64,000 nt of DNA from an uncultured Thermotogae bacterium (GTDB lineage: Bacteria; Thermotogota; Thermotogae; Mesoaciditogales; Mesoaciditogaceae). The notes below the pieces were generated by a model. The model was not told where the DNA came from and did no database searches. It was given only the letters and a program-made list of their open reading frames with translations. The position numbers and the translations under genes are program-made. Below, piece by piece: positions 1 through 8,398 of this stretch. The stretch covers positions 48,783 through 112,782 of the forward strand of contig CAJXLN010000001.1 in assembly GCA_913056255.1 (NCBI GenBank), read 5' to 3'. The stretch's first letter is position 1; each line of letters opens with the position of its first letter.

Positions 1-2977
1 ACGGATTGTGAAAGATCCTTGCTATATCACGTGATTTTCGATCCATGAGTTCACATTTCAAACTGTTAAGAATTTTCTTCTCTGCCATTCCTTCTCTTTC
101 TCGAAGAGTCAAATTCACTTCCTCTTCAGTCGGGATGCTTGTAACCTTTTCTCCATCAAATGTTCCCATTTCTTTGAATATAGAAATGTACAGTTTTGAA
201 AATGCTTTCGAGTTTGCAAAGCCCGTGTCCACAAGGCGCTTTTCAGGATCTTCACATTTTTTTCTCAACATGTATGCTGCTTTTACAATACGGTCGGAAG
301 AAGGAAAGAGCAATTCAACATCCTTGATGTTCTTATCCACATCTTCTTTACCGAATAACATATCTACGACAGACATGAAATTCGTTTTATCAAAGAGAGA
401 AGGCGGCTTTAAGAAAGATATATGATTCCTTGGAAAATCATAATAAACAATCCTGTTGATTTTTTCCAGGCTGGAAGCGTAAACGGATGTTGTTAAAAGG
501 ACCTTGATTTTCCCTTTTTTAACAAGATCTACAACGCGGTGGTAATTGTAAAGTCTTGAATTTGGAATGCACGAAGCGATCTGCTCGCTTTTACACATTT
601 GAGGATATTCATCACAGAGCGTTGAAAGAGTTTTTCTGAGATTTTGGCTATCCGAAAATATAACAGCCATTCTGTTGCGCTCGTTTTTCACGAGTTTCAT
701 CAATATCGCAGCTTTATCATTCGTATTTCTGTTGTCTATGACTCCAATATCCCTTTTTCGGAATTCATGAAAGCTCTCTTTAACAGAAAAAAGATCGAGT
801 ATTTTTGACTCGGCATCGCGACTTAGAAAAGACGAAAGTAGCAGAAGGCGTTTGGATTTCTTTCTGATCACGAGCTCAGATACTTCATTTATCAAATTCG
901 TTTCGATCATCAACTGTGGCTCGTAAAGAATCACATCTTCCTCACCTTTCAAAACTTTAAACAAAGAAATCGCATTCGTAAAAATCACGTCTTTTAAACT
1001 TTTTGGTTGATGAAGAGCATCCACATAGGAAGATGTTATGCCGAACATCTTCATCATGATACTTAAAGAGTTGTAAAGATCTCTTAACATTGAATTCGTT
1101 GGCGTTACCACCACGAGTCTTCTTTTTTTTCTCAACGATGCTTCAAGAATCACTCTCTCTTCTATGTAAGGATCTCCGATTACCAAAACATTTGAATTTT
1201 GATTTAAGATCTTCTCGAATTTTTCCTTTCTAACTTCGGATTTTACTGAAAAATTACCTCTGCGTCTGTCTTCAAATTTTATATCCAAGTCAACGATATT
1301 CAACTGATATTTTACCTTGTTATTCCATGAATTTTTCCAGACATTCGCTGCCACATCCAACCTTGTGAATTCATTTGGAATGGTTATACTATCGAACAAA
1401 TGAGAAAATCCAAATCCTATGGCGTTCATTCTGACTTGATCTTTCCAGAAAATTGCATTCAAATGCTTTCCGGTCTTTCCAACACTTCTTATCCGGCCTA
1501 TTCCAAGATCCTCAAAGGCAAAAATCGGTTCAGGATTACCATTACCATACGGTCTGAGTTTTTCGATATCTGAAAAGAGAGAATCATTCACATCGGAAAG
1601 TTCTATCTTCGCATCTACTCTGATTTTAGGAATGAAGATTTGCGGATCGTATCTCTCCATAACGATTTGGAGGCGTCGATCGAACTCCGGAATGAGCTTA
1701 GTTTTAAGAGAAAAACCGGCGGCCATCTTATGTCCACCGTATTCTTCAAGCAGATCATCAACTTCCTTAAGAATTTCCACGATATTCACACCATCGATAC
1801 TTCTGGCAGATCCCCGAGCAACATCACCATCGATTGAAATCATGAGTGCCGGTCTGTGATAAAGTGAGAGAATTCTTGAAGCCACAATTCCTATAACACC
1901 GGGGTGCCACCCTTTACCTGAAAGAACAATTATTCTTCGTTTATCGATGTCTTTCATCACATCCAATTGAGCTAGAGCTTGCTGGTAGATTTGGTTCTCT
2001 ATGGATTGTCTTTCTAAATTTTTCTCAATGAGATTTTGAGCCAATTCATGTGCTTTTTTCGGATCTTTCTCTAAAATAAGTCTAAGCGCCATGTGTGCGC
2101 TGTCTATTCGTCCAACCGCATTTATTTTGGGAGCGATTTTGTATCCTATATCGTGGGCTTTAATGTCTTCGGGATTAACGTTAGAAAGCTCCATGAGTTT
2201 CAGAGTTCCAACTCTTTTTTTGCTTCCGAAAAGATCGATACCCTTATGAACGAAGTATCTATTTTCCCAAAGAATCGGCACTATGTCCGCTATTGTACCT
2301 AAGGCAACTATGTCAAGATATTCTTCCAAATCATCACCATTTTCGATCCTCTTTTGAAGAGCCTGGAGAACTTTATATGCGACACCTACTCCGGAAAAGT
2401 CCTTAAACGGATAGGGATCCATCGGGCGCTTTGGATCTACGACGGCAACGGCCGGAGGAATTCTGTCTTTCATCTCATGATGATCGGTCACGATCACTTT
2501 GCACCCAAGAGAGTTGGCATATTCGATCTCTTTAACCGAGGTGATTCCACAATCAACGGTTATAATTCTATTTATTCCTTTGTTGTGTAATGCAAGTATT
2601 GAATTTTTACTCAAACCATATCCATCATCTAATCGCTTTGGAATATACGTTTTCACATTCCATCCCCATTTTTTGAGAACCAGATAGTACAGAGCAGTAC
2701 CCGTGACTCCATCCACGTCGTAATCACCGTATACGACTAGGGGTTCTTTGTTCTCCCTGATTTCTACCAGTTCTTCAACCGCCTTATCCATGTCCAACAT
2801 TTTGTATGGATCGGCTAAACGAATTTTGTCTGGCATCAAAAATTGTTCTGCTTTTTCTACAGAATTAGCACCTCTGTTAACAAGAAGATGGGCGAGAAGG
2901 GGACTTACATTGAATTTCTTACACAAAAAACCTTCCCATTCTTTCTGGGATTCTGCAACCTCCCATTCACTTTTCAC
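1..2977 (-). CDS. recJ: Single-stranded-DNA-specific exonuclease RecJ (C-terminus beyond window)
   Basis: RecJ is a 5'-3' ssDNA exonuclease used in recombinational and mismatch repair. The frame is open from a GTG at 2977 to the window edge, so at least 992 residues. The GTG is preceded by AGGAGAGG, which decides the start. Seen in order: DYDVDGVTG (DHH motif I), VDCGITS, the signature VTDHHE near residue 165, GRIDSA, GWHPGVIGIVASR and GGHKMAAGF (DHHA1 domain), then an OB-like region. From roughly residue 590 the protein continues for about 400 more residues (VLVIGDPYIEE, VVTPTN) that are not part of the nuclease core. Bacillus RecJ is about 786 aa, so this protein is long. It is transcribed away from the antitoxin gene at 3099, with a shared upstream region of about 120 bp. 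The function is certain for the core; the extension is uncharacterised. Confidence 0.93.
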   Translation of the reverse strand, partial: MKSEWEVAESQKEWEGFLCKKFNVSPLLAHLLVNRGANSVEKAEQFLMPDKIRLADPYKMLDMDKAVEELVEIRENKEPLVVYGDYDVDGVTGTALYYLVLKKWGWNVKTYIPKRLDDGYGLSKNSILALHNKGINRIITVDCGITSVKEIEYANSLGCKVIVTDHHEMKDRIPPAVAVVDPKRPMDPYPFKDFSGVGVAYKVLQALQKRIENGDDLEEYLDIVALGTIADIVPILWENRYFVHKGIDLFGSKKRVGTLKLMELSNVNPEDIKAHDIGYKIAPKINAVGRIDSAHMALRLILEKDPKKAHELAQNLIEKNLERQSIENQIYQQALAQLDVMKDIDKRRIIVLSGKGWHPGVIGIVASRILSLYHRPALMISIDGDVARGSARSIDGVNIVEILKEVDDLLEEYGGHKMAAGFSLKTKLIPEFDRRLQIVMERYDPQIFIPKIRVDAKIELSDVNDSLFSDIEKLRPYGNGNPEPIFAFEDLGIGRIRSVGKTGKHLNAIFWKDQVRMNAIGFGFSHLFDSITIPNEFTRLDVAANVWKNSWNNKVKYQLNIVDLDIKFEDRRRGNFSVKSEVRKEKFEKILNQNSNVLVIGDPYIEERVILEASLRKKRRLVVVTPTNSMLRDLYNSLSIMMKMFGITSSYVDALHQPKSLKDVIFTNAISLFKVLKGEEDVILYEPQLMIETNLINEVSELVIRKKSKRLLLLSSFLSRDAESKILDLFSVKESFHEFRKRDIGVIDNRNTNDKAAILMKLVKNERNRMAVIFSDSQNLRKTLSTLCDEYPQMCKSEQIASCIPNSRLYNYHRVVDLVKKGKIKVLLTTSVYASSLEKINRIVYYDFPRNHISFLKPPSLFDKTNFMSVVDMLFGKEDVDKNIKDVELLFPSSDRIVKAAYMLRKKCEDPEKRLVDTGFANSKAFSKLYISIFKEMGTFDGEKVTSIPTEEEVNLTLREREGMAEKKILNSLKCELMDRKSRDIARIFHNP

Positions 2978-3049
2978 TTCACATCCTCTCCTATCTTTTT
3001 CACTTTTCTTGAAGATTATAGCACTATTAACAAAAATTCGAACTAATGC

Positions 3050-3078
3050 TTGACAAGATACAAAATTATGACTATAAT
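3050..3078 (+). promoter_or_regulatory. Consensus sigma-A promoter for antitoxin-ugpC
   Basis: TTGACA at 3050-3055, exactly 17 bp of spacer, then TATAAT at 3073-3078. This is a perfect match to the housekeeping consensus, 21 bp before the GTG of the Phd-type gene, so the leader is short. Confidence 0.85.
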
Positions 3079-3087
3079 TATGGTCAT
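3068..3087. promoter_or_regulatory. 20-bp operator-like palindrome over the -10 box
   Basis: The sequence ATGACTATAATTATGGTCAT is a near-perfect dyad; only one symmetric pair fails to match. It covers the whole -10 hexamer and the likely start of transcription. Phd/YefM antitoxins bind such dyads to repress their own operons, so this is the likely autoregulatory site. Protein binding is inferred, not shown. Confidence 0.6.
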
Positions 3088-3098
3088 GAGGTGAAAGA

Positions 3099-3344
3099 GT
3101 GCTTGGGAAATTGAAATTCTACAGTGTAGCAGAAACGAAAATGGAATTGTCTAAATTAATATCAGATCTTGGCAATGGCGATAGCGTGATCACAAAAAAC
3201 GGTGTGCCTGTTGCGGCTGTAATGAAGTACGATAAATACGTTAAAATGATGGACTTCATGGAAAAAGTCAAGGATCTTTATCTTTTAGATGTTGACCTGG
3301 AGGAAATTAAGGATCCCATTGCCGATATTCTCAAAGAAAATTGA
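3099..3344 (+). CDS. Solitary Phd/YefM-type antitoxin
   Basis: 81 residues, GTG start preceded by GAGGTGA. The N-terminal half (FYSVAETKMELSKLI, then VITKNGVPVAAVMKYDKYVKM) is the Phd/YefM DNA-binding fold; the acidic C-terminal part (LDVDLEEIKDPIADI) resembles the toxin-binding tail of such antitoxins. No toxin gene (Doc, YoeB, RelE or PIN) lies next to it. The next gene, 12 bp downstream with its own GGAGGT, is an ABC ATPase, so the two are probably co-transcribed. It may act as a stand-alone repressor of itself and ugpC, or as an orphan antitoxin for a distant toxin. The family call is good; the role is inference. Confidence 0.8.
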   Translation: MLGKLKFYSVAETKMELSKLISDLGNGDSVITKNGVPVAAVMKYDKYVKMMDFMEKVKDLYLLDVDLEEIKDPIADILKEN

Positions 3345-3356
3345 GGAGGTATAAGT

Positions 3357-4547
3357 ATGGCAAATGTGTTGCTCGAACATGTGTGGAAAATTTACGATGG
3401 AAAGGTTGAAGCTGTAAAAGATGAGAATATATCCATTAAAGACAAAGAATTTGCGGTTTTGGTAGGGCCTTCCGGTTGTGGAAAAACAACTACCCTGAGG
3501 ATGATAGCTGGACTGGAAGAGATAACAAAAGGTACCATAAAGATCGGTGATAAAGTAGTCAACGATGTAGAACCAAAAGATAGAGACATAGCGATGGTTT
3601 TCCAAAATTACGCCTTGTATCCACACATGACCGTTTATCAAAACATGTCTTTTGGACTCAGACTGAGAAAATTTCCCAAAGCTGAGATAGAAAAAAGGGT
3701 AAGAGAAGCATCTAGAATTCTTGGAATAGAAAATCTTCTTGATAGAAAACCAAAACAGCTTTCAGGTGGTCAAAGGCAGCGTGTCGCTTTAGGACGTGCT
3801 ATAGTCAGAGACCCAAAGGTTTTTCTCTTCGACGAACCACTGTCCAACCTCGATGCAAAGTTAAGAGTTCAGATGAGAAGCGAATTGAAAAAACTTCACC
3901 TTAGATTAAACGCCACTATGGTGTACGTCACACACGATCAAGTCGAAGCCATGACAATGGCAGACAAGATAATCGTTATTAAAGACGGTATTGTTCAGCA
4001 AATAGATTCTCCATTCAATCTTTATCACTATCCTAAAAATACTTTTGCCGCCGGATTCATAGGTTCTCCGTCCATGAATTTTTTGAAGGTCACCGTGGTT
4101 GGAAAAGATGGAGGGTTGTGGATTCGACTTGCAAATGGTATACTCCTTAGGATTCCGAAGATTTACGAAGAAGAATTCATGGACTACAAAGACAAAGAAG
4201 TCTTGGCTGGAATTAGGCCAGAAGACATTTACGATAAGATGTTCGCTGTTGCATCTAAACCGGAAAATACGGTAAGAGCGAAAGTGGATATATTGGAACC
4301 TCTTGGCAATCAGACGATTTTACATGCCAGAGTGGGAAATGATAACATCATTGCATCGATAGATCCTAAAACCGAGGCTGAAGTTGGTCAAGAAATGGAT
4401 TTGGTGTTTGATATGTCGATGATTCGTGCTTTTGACATTCAAACCCAAAAGGCTATAATAACCAAGGAAAAACTTGAAAGTGGTCTTAAAGATAGTAAGG
4501 CAAAGCGTATATCCGGAAACAATAACGCTTTTGGTAATTCTGAATAA
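3357..4547 (+). CDS. ugpC: ABC transporter ATP-binding protein, UgpC/MalK/MsmX type
   Basis: Energises carbohydrate or glycerol-3-phosphate uptake on the cytoplasmic face of the membrane. 396 residues: Walker [10 protein letters not shown] at 37-45, Q-loop [10 protein letters not shown] near 81-90, signature LSGGQ at 135-139, Walker B FLFDEP near 156-161, switch His in VTHDQ near 193. The part after about residue 240 is the TOBE/regulatory domain ([10 protein letters not shown]) typical of the MalK branch. It lies behind the antitoxin gene in the same transcript. The matching binding protein and permeases are 20 kb away (ugpBAE, 23.5-26.6 kb). Such ATPases often serve several sugar permeases, so multi-transporter use is plausible. 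Substrate is inferred. Confidence 0.9.
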   Translation: MANVLLEHVWKIYDGKVEAVKDENISIKDKEFAVLVGPSGCGKTTTLRMIAGLEEITKGTIKIGDKVVNDVEPKDRDIAMVFQNYALYPHMTVYQNMSFGLRLRKFPKAEIEKRVREASRILGIENLLDRKPKQLSGGQRQRVALGRAIVRDPKVFLFDEPLSNLDAKLRVQMRSELKKLHLRLNATMVYVTHDQVEAMTMADKIIVIKDGIVQQIDSPFNLYHYPKNTFAAGFIGSPSMNFLKVTVVGKDGGLWIRLANGILLRIPKIYEEEFMDYKDKEVLAGIRPEDIYDKMFAVASKPENTVRAKVDILEPLGNQTILHARVGNDNIIASIDPKTEAEVGQEMDLVFDMSMIRAFDIQTQKAIITKEKLESGLKDSKAKRISGNNNAFGNSE

Positions 4548-4556
4548 ATTGAGGAC

Positions 4557-4644
4557 GGAGGTGTGCCCGAACTGGCTAAGGGGCCGGTCTTGAAAACCGG
4601 TGGCACTACGTGCCTTCTGGGTTCGAGCCCCAGCACCTCCGCCA
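4557..4644 (+). tRNA. tRNA-Ser (anticodon UGA)
   Basis: 88 nt including an encoded CCA. Acceptor arms GGAGGTG (4557-4563) and CACCTCC (4634-4640) pair fully, discriminator G. Anticodon stem CCGGT/ACCGG encloses loop CTTGAAA, so the anticodon is TGA at 4591-4593. The long variable arm GGCAC-TAC-GTGCC marks a class II serine tRNA. T-arm GGTTCGAGCC... is present. It sits between ugpC and the nuoE-like gene on the same strand. Confidence 0.96.
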
Positions 4645-4695
4645 TTTTTTAAAAGATAATGTTATAAATTTCACATTATACTTGGAAAGGAAGGT

Positions 4696-5190
4696 GTGAA
4701 GTTTACGATGGATAAAATCAAACAGCTCAAAGTCCGTGTGGAGGAAATAAAGACACGAAAAACAGAAAACGGCGACGATCTTCTGATGGCTTTGCACGCT
4801 GCTCAAGAAATTTTTGACAACTCAATTCCGATCGAAGCAGCAGAGGCTATATCCGATGCGTTAGAAGTGAAAATGAACAGAGTATATGAACTGTCTACAT
4901 TCTACAGTATGTACTCCACGCGCCCAAGAGGGAAGCATTTGATCAGAGTATGTGAAAGCTTGCCGTGCCACGTCGTTAATGGAAAAGAGGTAATAGAGGC
5001 TCTTGAAAATACACTTGACATTGAAGTGGGAGAGACCACCAAAGACGGACTTTTTACACTTGAAACAACTTCCTGCCTTGGACTGTGTGGAGTCGGGCCG
5101 GTGATGATGATAGACGACAAAGCATACGGTAATCTGACATCAGATCGAGTAAAAGAAATAATCAATGGCTATCGAGGCGAAAAACAATGA
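4696..5190 (+). CDS. nuoE: NuoE/HydC-type [2Fe-2S] thioredoxin-like subunit
   Basis: Electron-transfer subunit that passes electrons from a NuoF-type flavoprotein to a partner enzyme. 164 residues. The C-terminal thioredoxin-like domain carries the four cluster ligands as C86-x4-C91 (CESLPC) and C127-x3-C131 (CLGLC), the usual pattern. The N-terminal helical part (about 25-75) is also standard. Starts possible: GTG 4696 (AAAGG five bases before) or ATG 4708; I took the first. The last four bases overlap the nuoF start (ATGA), so the two are translationally coupled. No catalytic hydrogenase, formate dehydrogenase or complex I gene accompanies it in this window. Confidence 0.88.
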   Translation: MKFTMDKIKQLKVRVEEIKTRKTENGDDLLMALHAAQEIFDNSIPIEAAEAISDALEVKMNRVYELSTFYSMYSTRPRGKHLIRVCESLPCHVVNGKEVIEALENTLDIEVGETTKDGLFTLETTSCLGLCGVGPVMMIDDKAYGNLTSDRVKEIINGYRGEKQ

Positions 5191-6812
5191 GACAGGTGAC
5201 AACTGTTCTGATTTCAATGGATTCTAACAGTCTTTTGAACGGTGCTGAAGAATATGAAGAATTGCTGAAATCGTTGATCGATGATCACAACATGTCCGAT
5301 CTAATTCAGGTAATTGAGACTGGAACATATGGAATCTACGGTAAGGGAATAATTCTGCAGATTCTTCCTGATAATGTTTATTACGTGATCAATTCTTCCA
5401 ATGATCTTTTAAAGATCTTTGAAGAACATCTTTTGAAAGGGCGAGAGGTCATCGATCTTTCTGTAGACCTGAATAAATTGAAATTCTCTAAAGCCTACAA
5501 AAAGAAAGAAACCCGTATCGTGCTTAGAAATATCGGTTTAATAGACCCATCAAACATCGAAGAATACATAGCAAGAGATGGATACGCTGCTTTGGCAAAG
5601 GCTCTGGAAATGAAGCCCAACGAAGTGATCCAAGCTGTAAAAGATTCAGGACTTCGAGGACGAGGTGGCGCAGGATTTCCAACGGGTTTGAAATGGGAAA
5701 TGACGAGAAAGTCCAACAGTGAAAAAAAATACGTCTTATGTAATGCCGATGAAGGCGAGCCTGGAACATTCAAAGACAGATTGATTCTTGAAGGTGATCC
5801 GCATTCAATCCTGGAAGCGATGGCAATTGCAGGTTATGTAATAGGGTCTGATACAGGATATATATACATTAGAGGCGAATACTACGAATCGATTAAAAGA
5901 GTGCAGAAAGCCATAGAGGACGCTGAAAAGTTCGGATTACTTGGAGATAACGTACTCGGAAGTGATTTTTCTTTTAAAATTTCCGTAAGACCTGGCGCGG
6001 GTGCGTACGTTGTGGGAGATGAAACTGCTTTAATGGAATCCCTTGAAGGGAAACCCGGGCGTCCGAGAATGAAGCCACCCTATCCCACTGAATATGGTTT
6101 ATTTGGAAAGCCAACGCTCATAAACAATGTGGAAACGTTGGCCAACATTCCCTGGATAATCTTGAACGGTGCAAAGTCTTTTAAAAACTATGGAACGGAA
6201 AAATCTCCTGGTACCAAGGTCTTTTCACTGGTTGGAAATGTGATGAATCGCGGCGTTGTAGAACTTGAAATGGGAACCACTCTGAGAGAAATTCTTTACG
6301 GATTTGGCGGTGGCGTTGCCAAGGGGAGAAGTCTGAAAATGATCCAAACTGGTGGAACAGCTGGGACCTTTGTAAAACCAGATAAACTTGATATTCCAAT
6401 GAGTTATGAATCTATAAAAGATGGTGTTTCTCTTGGATCTGGAGCAGTACTCGTGATAGACGATACGAATTGTGCGGTGGATTTAGCAAAAAAGGTGGCA
6501 AAGTTTTATATGCACGAATCTTGCGGAAAATGCACACCGTGTCGTGAAGGGACACGTATGATCTACAAAATATTGGACGACATCTCCAAAGGGAAAGGCA
6601 AAATTGAGCAACTTGATCAGATCCAGAAAATGTCTGAAAGAATCGCAGACACGGCTTTTTGTCCGCTTGGACAGTCGATAAATCTTCCTCTTTCCAGTAT
6701 TTACGAAAATTTTAAGGATGAATTTATGGCTCATATAGCAGCAAAAGAGTGTCCGGTTGGTGTTTGTGAATTTGAAAAACCACACATAAAAAAAGTCAAA
6801 ATCAAAAGGTAG
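5187..6812 (+). CDS. nuoF: NuoF/HydB-type NAD(H)-FMN iron-sulfur subunit
   Basis: Oxidises NADH or reduces NAD with FMN and a [4Fe-4S] cluster. 541 residues. The FMN/NAD part shows RGRGGAGFPTGLKW (157-170), NADEGEPGTFKDR (187-199) and VGDETALMESLEG. The cluster ligands are ESCGKCTPC (C446, C449, C452) and FCPLGQS (C492). The first 100 residues are thioredoxin-like in position but contain no cysteine, unlike HydB proteins, which carry a [2Fe-2S] site there. The C-terminus stops after AKECPVGVCEFE, a stub of the usual ferredoxin tail. It is therefore a reduced form between NuoF and HydB. Partner unknown; see findings. Confidence 0.9.
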   Translation: MRQVTTVLISMDSNSLLNGAEEYEELLKSLIDDHNMSDLIQVIETGTYGIYGKGIILQILPDNVYYVINSSNDLLKIFEEHLLKGREVIDLSVDLNKLKFSKAYKKKETRIVLRNIGLIDPSNIEEYIARDGYAALAKALEMKPNEVIQAVKDSGLRGRGGAGFPTGLKWEMTRKSNSEKKYVLCNADEGEPGTFKDRLILEGDPHSILEAMAIAGYVIGSDTGYIYIRGEYYESIKRVQKAIEDAEKFGLLGDNVLGSDFSFKISVRPGAGAYVVGDETALMESLEGKPGRPRMKPPYPTEYGLFGKPTLINNVETLANIPWIILNGAKSFKNYGTEKSPGTKVFSLVGNVMNRGVVELEMGTTLREILYGFGGGVAKGRSLKMIQTGGTAGTFVKPDKLDIPMSYESIKDGVSLGSGAVLVIDDTNCAVDLAKKVAKFYMHESCGKCTPCREGTRMIYKILDDISKGKGKIEQLDQIQKMSERIADTAFCPLGQSINLPLSSIYENFKDEFMAHIAAKECPVGVCEFEKPHIKKVKIKR

Positions 6813-6821
6813 ATATCACTG

Positions 6822-6847
6822 AAAAGACTCCCTTCTGGGATCCTTTT
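6822..6847. terminator. Weak, possibly bidirectional terminator
   Basis: Arms AAAAG..TCCC and GGGA..CTTTT around a TTCT loop, with a 2x2 internal mismatch, followed by T5 on the plus strand. It lies between convergent nuoF (+) and a small membrane gene (-), where a terminator is expected. Confidence 0.45.
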
Positions 6848-6871
6848 TAACACTACAATTTTGAAAAATTT

Positions 6872-7075
6872 TTACCACTTATCAACAACCGTATTCTTCA
6901 AAAGTTTTTTGTTGAGAACTGGCATCCACACAGTTTCGATGATAACAGAAATGAGTACTGTTATAACCGTTGCTGTGAGTATCGTTTCTCCCCAACCGAT
7001 CATCTGGGGATCTTTGTAAGTAAGTCCCAAAGTCATAACCACGGCAAGTGTTAAAATTATCACGTCTACATGCAT
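6872..7075 (-). CDS. Small two-helix membrane protein, unknown function
   Basis: About 67 residues. Two hydrophobic stretches (VIILTLAVVMTLGLTY and ILTATVITVLISVIIE) separated by a polar loop with DPQMIGWGE, and a basic C-terminus, suggest a small inner-membrane protein. I chose the ATG at 7075 because GAGGAG stands ten bases before it; in-frame ATGs at 7084 and 7093 lack a well-spaced ribosome site. It stands alone, convergent with nuoF. I do not recognise the family. It could be spurious, but composition and ribosome site favour a real gene. Confidence 0.5.
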   Translation of the reverse strand: MHVDVIILTLAVVMTLGLTYKDPQMIGWGETILTATVITVLISVIIETVWMPVLNKKLLKNTVVDKW

Positions 7076-7365
7076 AAATGGCATTCTCCTCATCGATCAA
7101 CATTATGAGTTTGTCCATGAAATGGGCTCATTGTATCATAAGATTCGGTAATAAATTTTTCAACTGATCACCCATAATGTTACAACGACAAAAACCTTAA
7201 CAAACACAGCCTTGTTTTTACAAAGCCTTCTGATATTTTTCGCGGGAAATGCATATCGATCGACACGCCAAAATGTGCTGTTAAGTTAGTGGTATGTGAT
7301 ACAATATCATTGATTGAGTATTGCATGAAATACCATTTTATGTTCGGAATTGAATGAGGCGGATT

Positions 7366-7860
7366 ATGATCAATGCGATCGATGCGAAGATTTACAATCC
7401 AATTTTGAATTACAAACTCGATCCGGGAGAAATGGGAGTAGCCAACCCGTCTACTGCCATGTTAAGCGTTGAACATGTGGCGGGGCACGAAACCGGAAAT
7501 GTGGGACGAGCATACGCGGAAGCTGCGGCTAACGGTGGGTATGTGGTGTACTCCGCGATAACACTCGATATGCGAAAACGAGGTATGTTTCTTGCTGCAG
7601 TTGCGGGAAAAACAACCGTTGAAATTTATTATCCAAAAGGGAAGCAGAAAATCAAACAAGAGAATGCCACATCGGCCGTTGAAAAACGTTTAGAACAAGC
7701 TTTAAGCGTGCTCAAAGGTAGGTTAACTTCTGAGAAAAATGAGTACATCAAAGAAAAAATCAAGAGGCGAATTTCAGAGATCGACAACGCGCTTACAATG
7801 GTAAGAAACGGTAAGTTCATGCCGTACAATATTAGAAATTTGGTGAACATTTATGCGTGA
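7366..7860 (+). CDS. Uncharacterised protein at head of the cofactor operon
   Basis: 164 residues from the ATG at 7366, favoured by GAGGCGG six bases upstream over an ATG at 7354. There is no signal peptide or membrane helix. A central stretch SVEHVAGHETGNVGRAYAEA followed by GGYVVYSAITLDM has a histidine/glutamate pattern slightly like the HEQAH region of SprA-related proteins, but the second metal histidine is absent. The C-terminal third is a basic-acidic predicted coiled coil (KRLEQAL...NEYIKEKIKRRISEI). It overlaps pncA by 8 bases and is surely co-transcribed with it. About 290 bp before it (7076-7365) hold only a TACAAT-type -10 candidate near 7300 and nothing else I can name. Function unknown. 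Confidence 0.75.
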   Translation: MINAIDAKIYNPILNYKLDPGEMGVANPSTAMLSVEHVAGHETGNVGRAYAEAAANGGYVVYSAITLDMRKRGMFLAAVAGKTTVEIYYPKGKQKIKQENATSAVEKRLEQALSVLKGRLTSEKNEYIKEKIKRRISEIDNALTMVRNGKFMPYNIRNLVNIYA

Positions 7861-8392
7861 TGATCTTTTACTCGTTGTGGATATGCAAAATGATTTTGTG
7901 ACGCGAGGAGGCGCTTTGTATTTTCAATCTGCAGAAGACGTGAAATCGGTGGTTCTCGATTGCGTCAGTTCACATATTGAAAACGATCAGCATGTGATCT
8001 TTACACAAGATTGGCACAGTTCAGATGATGTCGAGTTCAAGTTATTCACGCCACATTGTGTAGCCAACACAGCTGGCGCCGAACTTTTCAAAGGGCTTAA
8101 AGAACTCGTTTGGAATTACAGGTATGCTTACTTTATTCGTAAACGGAAGTTCTCCGCTTTTTACGGTACGGATCTCGATGAGATCTTGAAACATCTGGCA
8201 CCAAAAAGAGTTGAAGTGTGTGGCGTAGCCACCAACATTTGTGTTATGTACACTGTTGAGGAATTGCGTAATAGAGAATATGATGTTGTACTTTATGAAA
8301 ACGGAGTGGCTTCTTACGATAATTCTTTGCACCAATTCGCAATTTCTCAGATGAAAAATGTCCTCGGTGCGAAATTAGAAAAGTGGAGGTGA
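7853..8392 (+). CDS. pncA: Nicotinamidase (isochorismatase family)
   Basis: Hydrolyses nicotinamide to nicotinate and ammonia in NAD salvage. 179 residues. The catalytic triad is visible: Asp10 in VVDMQNDF, Lys in RKRKFSAF, and Cys in GVATNICVMYT, which also holds the V-A-T cis-peptide turn. The metal site is represented by QDWHSSD and the nearby histidines. It overlaps the gene before it by 8 bp and is followed 6 bp later by nicotinate phosphoribosyltransferase, which uses its product. Length is at the short end of the family, without truncation. Confidence 0.92.
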   Translation: MRDDLLLVVDMQNDFVTRGGALYFQSAEDVKSVVLDCVSSHIENDQHVIFTQDWHSSDDVEFKLFTPHCVANTAGAELFKGLKELVWNYRYAYFIRKRKFSAFYGTDLDEILKHLAPKRVEVCGVATNICVMYTVEELRNREYDVVLYENGVASYDNSLHQFAISQMKNVLGAKLEKWR

Positions 8393-8398
8393 GATCTT

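Noticed and set aside
3068..3087. Hairpin terminator after recJ or before the antitoxin
   Set aside because: There is no T-run and it lies on the -10 box, so an operator is the better reading.
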